In this document: in pieces, positions 59,401-64,000 of the stretch
Position numbering within the stretch: the stretch's first letter is position 1
How the letters are laid out: each line of letters begins with the position of its first letter
DNA from: Sclerurus mexicanus
Taxonomy: Eukaryota; Chordata; Aves; Passeriformes; Furnariidae
Direction of reading: 5' to 3'
Assembly: GCA_013396755.1 (NCBI GenBank)
Contig: VWZF01001852.1
Coordinates: 1-64,000, forward strand
DNA: 64,000 nt
Position numbers and translations under genes: made by a program
Notes under the pieces: model-generated
Seen by the model: the letters and a program-made list of their open reading frames with translations, nothing else
Told to the model about the DNA's origin: nothing
Databases searched by the model: none

Positions 59401-62400
59401 TAAAATAAAAAGCACAGTGAAAATTGATGGCAGCAAGCTGATCGGTATTACAGAGAGAAGTAAATTTGAGGTTTTTTAATGGAGACTATAGGTTAAAAAA
59501 TAGACGCTTCTTTCCCTGCACATGTTGCTTTCCAGTGAATGTGTAGGGCTTGACACGGGTGAGTGTTTGCATTACAGCATAACAAGAGTTCCTTTCTGCG
59601 TGGTCGTCTGTAGCATGTATGTCACGGGTAATTAAAATATCTTTTCCCCAGATTGTCACAAATGTAAAAAATGCAGTACATGGTTTCAAAAAACTGCATG
59701 GAAGAGCATTTGAAGATCCTTATATACAAGCTGAGAGGGCCAAACTGCCCTATGAACTTCAGAAGATGCCAAATGGCTCTGTAGGAGTAAAGGTAAGTTA
59801 AAGCTTTGGGAGGAGTCTCTTTAGTTGGTAGATTCAGACCTTTGTCACTTTCTGCATGAACAGTCTTATATTTTCCTCTAAATATATTCCTGTTTCTCTA
59901 AATAAGTCCTGTACTTTCTCCAAAATGTCCATTGAAGTTTCTCATCAATTGTATTTGCTTTCCATAGTGCTTTCCATTAGTAGCTTTTCACCTTACCCCA
60001 CTAGATTTACCCTCAAGTATGTTCAAATACATTAAAAAAAATTACACTGTGTGATTATTGATTTTCATCTGAGCTTAGGTCTTAGACATGCAGAGACCAA
60101 GTTTCAGGAAAGCAGGATAATGCTCTGAATATGAAATCTGAACGAGTTATTTTTAATTTGCTTCCAAACTAAATGACTGGAAAGTACTCTTCTTGGAGTT
60201 CAGGCTTTCTGGCTTCAATTTTAGAATGTGTTCATCTTTTAGCATTTTAATTTGTATCAGGAATGCACTTTTGAAGCAGATTTCCCAATCATCCTCAGTG
60301 TACTTTGAGTTGCTTTTTGACAAGGCTTCATAACACAAAGTGGGGTTTGTTTTGTACATCTGCTTATATCGCACTAATTGCCAATATAAATATAGCTGCT
60401 GCTCATCCTTCTGGTTTTCCCTGCACAGGAGTGCCTGGGATTGGTAGAGAGACAGTAGCCAGTCAGAAATTCAGGACACAGAACCTCACATGAAGGCTGA
60501 GGATTCAGATGTATTTCCTGATCAGGGCAGGACTGTTAGAATTGCCTTGTTTGCTCCAAAACTCTTTTGTTTTCAACTTGTTGTGTTAGGACTTTGTGAT
60601 TCAATATGTATTATTGTTGTTTTTTAAATAATAATAAAAAAAATGAGCAACAGAAATAACTGTATCATTGTAAATAGCCCCTTGAGATAACTGAGGTGTT
60701 AAGTTTCCCCACAAATCAGTTTTCACCTGGACTGAACTGTTTTAAGATTTGTTGTAGGTAGCACAGATCTGTGGGATCAATTGATACGGAGTTATTTGTG
60801 TCTAGAGTCTGGTAATAAACTTGAGTCTCCATTCTCAACATTACAAACGATGTCCAGCTTGCACATCTTAAGAGTTGAGATGATTGATTGTGGAATCACA
60901 ATTCTCTGTTTCAGGTGAGATACCTTGATGAAGAGAGACTCTTTGCAGTTGAACAGATGACAGGAATGTTATTGGCCAAACTGAAAGAGACTTCAGAAAG
61001 TGCTTTGAAGAAACCAGTGGCAGACTGTGTGATTTCGGTAAGTGGTAATATATTTACTGGAATCTACAGATAGTGTTATGTAAGTTAGGACCAGTTACGC
61101 CACGGTGCAATGGGAAGAGCTACAAGTAGTGGATAGAAATTGTATCCCCAAAAATAGGCCTTTTTTAAAAGCTTTCCAAATGAGAATACTTTTGGAATCA
61201 CGTGTGAGAAGATGAAAAATTCGTTAAATCAAGAGTGTGTTTTCAGAGAGAACATGTTATGTAAGCTGATCCAAACTGTCTCCAAGGGCTGCATATAGTA
61301 TTCCTGATTACTGTATTTCCTGTTGTAAATGGGAGCTGTGCTGTGTGTAAGCATATCCTCCTTGATTCCAAAGAACCTTCCCAAAGTCATGGTAAATTTC
61401 TTTGTTGTTACATAGTTGAGCCCTGTTGCAGTGCAGTTGAGAGTTGCCTGAACTCTGTGAGAGTCATATTGACAATTTGAAAAGCCCAAACTACTTGTTT
61501 GAAAAAGTCTTTTTGTTTGGTTGGTTTGCCCATGTTTTTTAAGCTGGTGTCCTTATCTGTGAGGAGGTTTTGTTCCAGACATAAATTCCTGTATCTGCTT
61601 TTCACATGGTTTTTGTTTACTGGCTCTGGTGGAAGTCTGGGCATGAAGGGATTGCAGAGACGTTCCAGTTCCTATGTCTCTGACAGATGCAAAGTCATGT
61701 ACTTCAGCTGTTAGAAATCTACTTTGATGGTTTTTCTTGCTTCCTTATGGTATACGAAGACACTTGGAGAGCACCTCCCACGCACAGAGGGATCCTTGGT
61801 AATACACCACAGTGGTAGCCAAGAAAACACACTATGAATGTGGTTCTGCCTGGAGGTGAAGATGTGCCGGCTGACAGCAGCCAGTTTCTAAAATGGGCTC
61901 TGATTGTGCTTTGGTTATTTTTGGTGGCAGTGCATGTTGTAGTTCACTGTAAGCTGCCGCTGTGGTGGAGGTGATACCTGAAAATTGGATACAGGTTCAG
62001 GTTTAGTTCCAGCTCACTGCATTGCTTCTGCCTGTGACTTATTTTTTGTCTGTGTGTGAATATTAATTGTTTTGACTTTGTCCTGCACAAGTGTTTTCAG
62101 TAACTGGTAATGATTTTACGAGCAAAGACTCATCAGAAGAATCTGAGAAAGCATTTTCAGGTTGGGTATTGTTTTTGGTGCTAAAATCTACTTTATTAAA
62201 AACAACCCTGGATACCACTTTATTTCTGTCATATTTTTTAAATTTTAATCAAAATATGAACTAAAATGAATCACCTACCTGTTTCATTCAGACTGCCTTA
62301 TTAATTTGCAGCTATCTTGTAACAGTTTTTTGTGGTAATGACATTTATAGGGTAGCTTAATGGGCTAGTATGACTTCTTTAAATAAAAAAAAATCCGTAT

Positions 62401-64000
62401 TCTATAATACTCTACGTTATTATTTTTGGAAACAGGTCCCTAGTTTCTTCACTGATGCTGAAAGAAGATCTGTAATGGCAGCTGCACAGATTGCAGGATT
62501 AAATTGTCTGAAGCTGATGAATGAAACTACAGCAGGTAAAGGGCAGAAACTTTTTTTTTTTTCTTTTAAACCCATTCAGGCTCTTGAATGTGAGGGTGAT
62601 GACATCCTGCTGTTAGACAGTTAGGAGCTTGGGAAAGAGCTATCTGGGCTAGTACTGCCCAATACAGCTTGGGAACTGGAAGCACAGCAGTGGGGTGGTG
62701 TGCAGCACTTAGGAGGCGTGATGGGAGTTGGGGTGTGCTAACTTGAACATGGTGGCTCTGGCGAGTAGCTTTGGAAATAAAGCTGAGATCTGTGCTTACC
62801 TCTCTGCTCTACCATGAACATACAGCTGTATTAGGAAGGCCTGAACTACCTTCAGAATCTCTTCATGATCCATCTGGGACATGAACCTGACCTAAATTCT
62901 CAATTGCTGTATTAAATAATAGTATAGTACAGTATTATCAGTTGTATCTGGAAGATTACAGTAAATAACATAGGTGTGTAGTGGGGTCTTCTAATTTTCT
63001 TGCCAGCTTACTGGAAGGTGGGTATACTGGAGTAAAAATGGAAGTCATGGAAGTATTAGGGAAATAGTTTTATCATAAGCTAATACTCAGTTGAAGTGAT
63101 ACACATGGAAGGGAAATTTTAAACTATAATCCAGAGATTTTTCCTAACTATTTAATGCATATGCTCTAAGAACTGCTTCTACATAAACTGCATTTTTATG
63201 GAACTTTTCCAAAAGTGGATTTGCTGATTGTATTTACAAACAACTTGAACTGTATGACTTTTCAGATATCCAAGTCAACTTGAGCCTGTGGGATACTGAC
63301 AGTTTAAACTTGTGGAAGTCCTGTCAGCTGTAGCAATGGCACAACTCTTTCTATAAAGTAACTTCCCCTGTCTGGTTAGGGTCGAGCACAGAAATACTAT
63401 GGAGTTGTTGGAGCTGTTTAAATCAGTAACTTTTATTTTTCTTTATTTAAGTTCTCTTTGCTTTTAGAAAGTCTCAAACAACTTTCCAAATGAGTGCTGG
63501 TAGTGAAATCTTAGATTCCTGTAAACTAGTCTTTCAAAACCCTTTTTTTTATTTCTCGGGCACACTTGAATTTTGCAAAGTAAAAGTAAAAAATATGGAA
63601 AGTAAAGCATTTCAAGGGAGAGGTGTAAGCATGGTTGCTTAGTCTGTGCAATTTCACAAACTAAAATTTGGCTACAGAACTGAATTACAAGGTAATGCTT
63701 CACTAGTGTTAAATCTTCACTTGATATCTCTCGTCAACGAAAAACATGTTTTCAATATGTTTTCAACATTTGAGCAGTTATGGAGGTGTTTAGTAAGGGT
63801 AAACGTGGGTAGTGTCTGTCTTTTGGTAGTGCTTTTAATGCACATTTCACATCTGTATATCATCTTGTTAAATTCCATGAGTTGGTGTTTTTCAGTTGCG
63901 TTAGCCTATGGAATTTACAAGCAAGATCTGCCAGCCTTAGAAGAGAAGCCAAGAAATGTGGTCTTTGTAGATATGGGGCATTCTGCATATCAAGTTTCCA
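53392..64000 (+). CDS. HSPA4L: Heat shock protein family A member 4-like (gene-level entry; first six coding exons, 3' end outside window)
   Basis: HSPA4L (APG-1, OSP94) is a cytosolic Hsp110-family chaperone that acts as a nucleotide exchange factor for Hsp70 and helps prevent aggregation. The 211 complete codons here cover the N-terminal half of the ATPase domain. They start MSVVGIDLGFLNCYIGVARS, where GIDLGFLN replaces the GIDLGTTY phosphate loop of canonical Hsp70, as in Hsp110 proteins. [46 protein letters not shown] and the phosphate-2-like VVFVDMGHSAYQVS follow. The IETIANEY and YELQKMPNGS blocks favour HSPA4L over HSPA4 as I recall them. All junctions are GT-AG and in phase; the ATG has a G at -3. 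Human length is 839 residues, so about a quarter is present. Intron 1 is disturbed by a duplication. Confidence 0.95.
53804..54311 (+). repeat. 508-base duplication, copy A
   Basis: Identical over its length to 54436-54943 by base reading and by identical translated frames. It starts CTCTTCTTGTTACGC and ends GCATTGCTATC. Exact identity in noncoding DNA next to Ns points to an assembly duplicate. Confidence 0.9.
54312..54434 (+). promoter_or_regulatory. HSPA4L: GC-rich promoter-like block inside intron 1, probably the displaced HSPA4L promoter
   Basis: 123 bases, mostly extremely GC- and CpG-rich, that follow copy A abruptly and stop at an N. The block carries a near-perfect heat-shock element at its start and GC-box-like motifs. 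Nothing equivalent follows copy B. Inferred to belong upstream of exon 1. Confidence 0.5.
54313..54330 (+). promoter_or_regulatory. HSPA4L: Heat-shock element (HSF binding site), four units, one mismatch
   Basis: TTCCAGATCTTTCTGGAA fits TTCnnGAAnnTTCnnGAA with exact spacing; only the second unit departs (GAT for GAA). An HSF1 site fits known stress induction of HSPA4L. Its assembled position, 0.9 kb inside intron 1 and beside a join, is suspect. Confidence 0.65.
54435..54435. other. Assembly join: single N between displaced block and copy B
   Basis: Isolated N between CGCTGGCGGTTGG and CTCTTCTTGTTACGC. The duplicated copy B begins at the very next base, as expected for two overlapping contigs laid end to end. 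Confidence 0.9.
54436..54943 (+). repeat. 508-base duplication, copy B
   Basis: Exact repeat of 53804-54311, offset 632 bases. It continues without a break into the rest of intron 1, so this copy is the one in true continuity to the right. Confidence 0.9.
54913..54980 (+). repeat. 34-base tandem repeat, two exact units
   Basis: Units at 54913-54946 and 54947-54980, beginning GGGAGGCTGTAGTAACTTCA and ending GCTATCCTT. Copy A breaks off three bases before the end of the first unit, suggesting that this repeat stopped the assembler. Confidence 0.9.
58206..58263 (+). CDS. HSPA4L: HSPA4L coding exon 2 (residues 36-55)
   Basis: A 58-nt exon; acceptor TTTACTTAG, donor AGCCAG followed by GTAAAT. 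Encodes ACISLGSKTRAIGNAAKSQ after a split Pro codon, matching the Hsp110 ATPase domain. Confidence 0.95.
58264..59651 (+). other. HSPA4L: HSPA4L intron 2
   Basis: 1.4-kb AT-rich intron; only chance ORFs and an A-run near 58475. Confidence 0.8.
59652..59792 (+). CDS. HSPA4L: HSPA4L coding exon 3 (residues 56-102)
   Basis: 47 codons, phase 0; acceptor TTTTCCCCAG, donor GTAAAG followed by GTAAGT. Encodes IVTNVKNAVHGFKKLHGRAF, then LPYELQKMPNGSVGVK. Confidence 0.96.
59793..60914 (+). other. HSPA4L: HSPA4L intron 3
   Basis: 1.1-kb AT-rich intron with a short ATA-rich run near 60626-60640; no gene recognised. Confidence 0.8.
60915..61037 (+). CDS. HSPA4L: HSPA4L coding exon 4 (residues 103-143)
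   Basis: 41 codons, phase 0; acceptor CTGTTTCAG, donor ATTTCG followed by GTAAGT. Encodes VRYLDEERLFAVEQMTGMLL then [20 protein letters not shown] and S. Confidence 0.96.
61038..62435 (+). other. HSPA4L: HSPA4L intron 4
   Basis: 1.4-kb intron; somewhat richer in GC near 61740-61990 but with no recognised repeat or gene. Confidence 0.8.
62436..62535 (+). CDS. HSPA4L: HSPA4L coding exon 5 (residues 144-176)
   Basis: Acceptor TTTGGAAACAG, donor ACAGCAG followed by GTAAAG. Encodes [20 protein letters not shown] then GLNCLKLMNETTA, the connect region of the ATPase domain. Confidence 0.96.
62536..63895 (+). other. HSPA4L: HSPA4L intron 5
   Basis: 1.4-kb AT-rich intron; nothing else recognised. 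Confidence 0.8.
63896..64000 (+). CDS. HSPA4L: HSPA4L coding exon 6, 5' part (residues 177-211), cut by window end
   Basis: Acceptor GTTTTTCAG. Encodes [20 protein letters not shown] then NVVFVDMGHSAYQVS, including the second phosphate-binding loop. The exon continues past the window. Confidence 0.95.

Noticed and set aside
1..64000. Bacterial-type features: operons, CRISPR arrays, insertion sequences, ribosome binding sites
   Set aside because: The window is vertebrate nuclear DNA with split genes and CR1/LTR elements; no such structures are present.

Overview
This is eukaryotic nuclear DNA, almost certainly from a bird. It shows split genes with GT-AG introns, CpG islands at promoters, AT-rich introns, and several CR1 LINE 3' ends (the 'cagaatggtttgggttgga' type signature on either strand). 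It also contains a solo retroviral LTR. INTU spans only about 35 kb, which suits a compact avian genome. Isolated single N characters at 43570, 53344 and 54435 indicate draft-assembly joins.

Layout. 1-350 is the edge of a CpG island with a plausible + strand splice donor, from an unidentified transcript. 351-5990 is intergenic or upstream DNA. It holds a 10-bp-period pyrimidine-rich tandem repeat (1776-1834) and an unexplained 266-nt open segment bounded by AG and GT (3052-3317). A CpG-island promoter with a CCAAT box leads into INTU, which is complete on the + strand: 16 coding exons from ATG 6201 to TAG 41634, 915 codons, with all exon phases consistent. The inferred INTU 3' untranslated region contains a 354-bp antisense solo LTR with a perfect 6-bp target-site duplication, ahead of the first AATAAA at 42730. 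About 43-53.3 kb is gene-poor and has two further LTR-like blocks. No trace of SLC25A31, which lies between these two genes in human, is visible. HSPA4L starts at ATG 53392 on the + strand. Its first six coding exons (211 complete codons) are present and the gene runs off the right edge.

How they fit. INTU is a PDZ/longin subunit of the CPLANE ciliogenesis complex. HSPA4L is an Hsp110-family nucleotide-exchange chaperone. They are neighbours by conserved vertebrate synteny, not as a functional operon.

Main oddity. HSPA4L intron 1 is assembled with an exact 508-bp duplication (53804-54311 and 54436-54943) bordered by single Ns. Between the copies lies a 123-bp block, mostly GC-rich, that opens with a near-perfect heat-shock element. 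The simplest reading is an assembly error in which the HSPA4L promoter was placed downstream of exon 1. I found no convincing novel biological system. The most useful leads are that displaced heat-shock element, the LTR in the INTU 3' region, the missing SLC25A31, and the unexplained exon-like ORF at 3052-3317.
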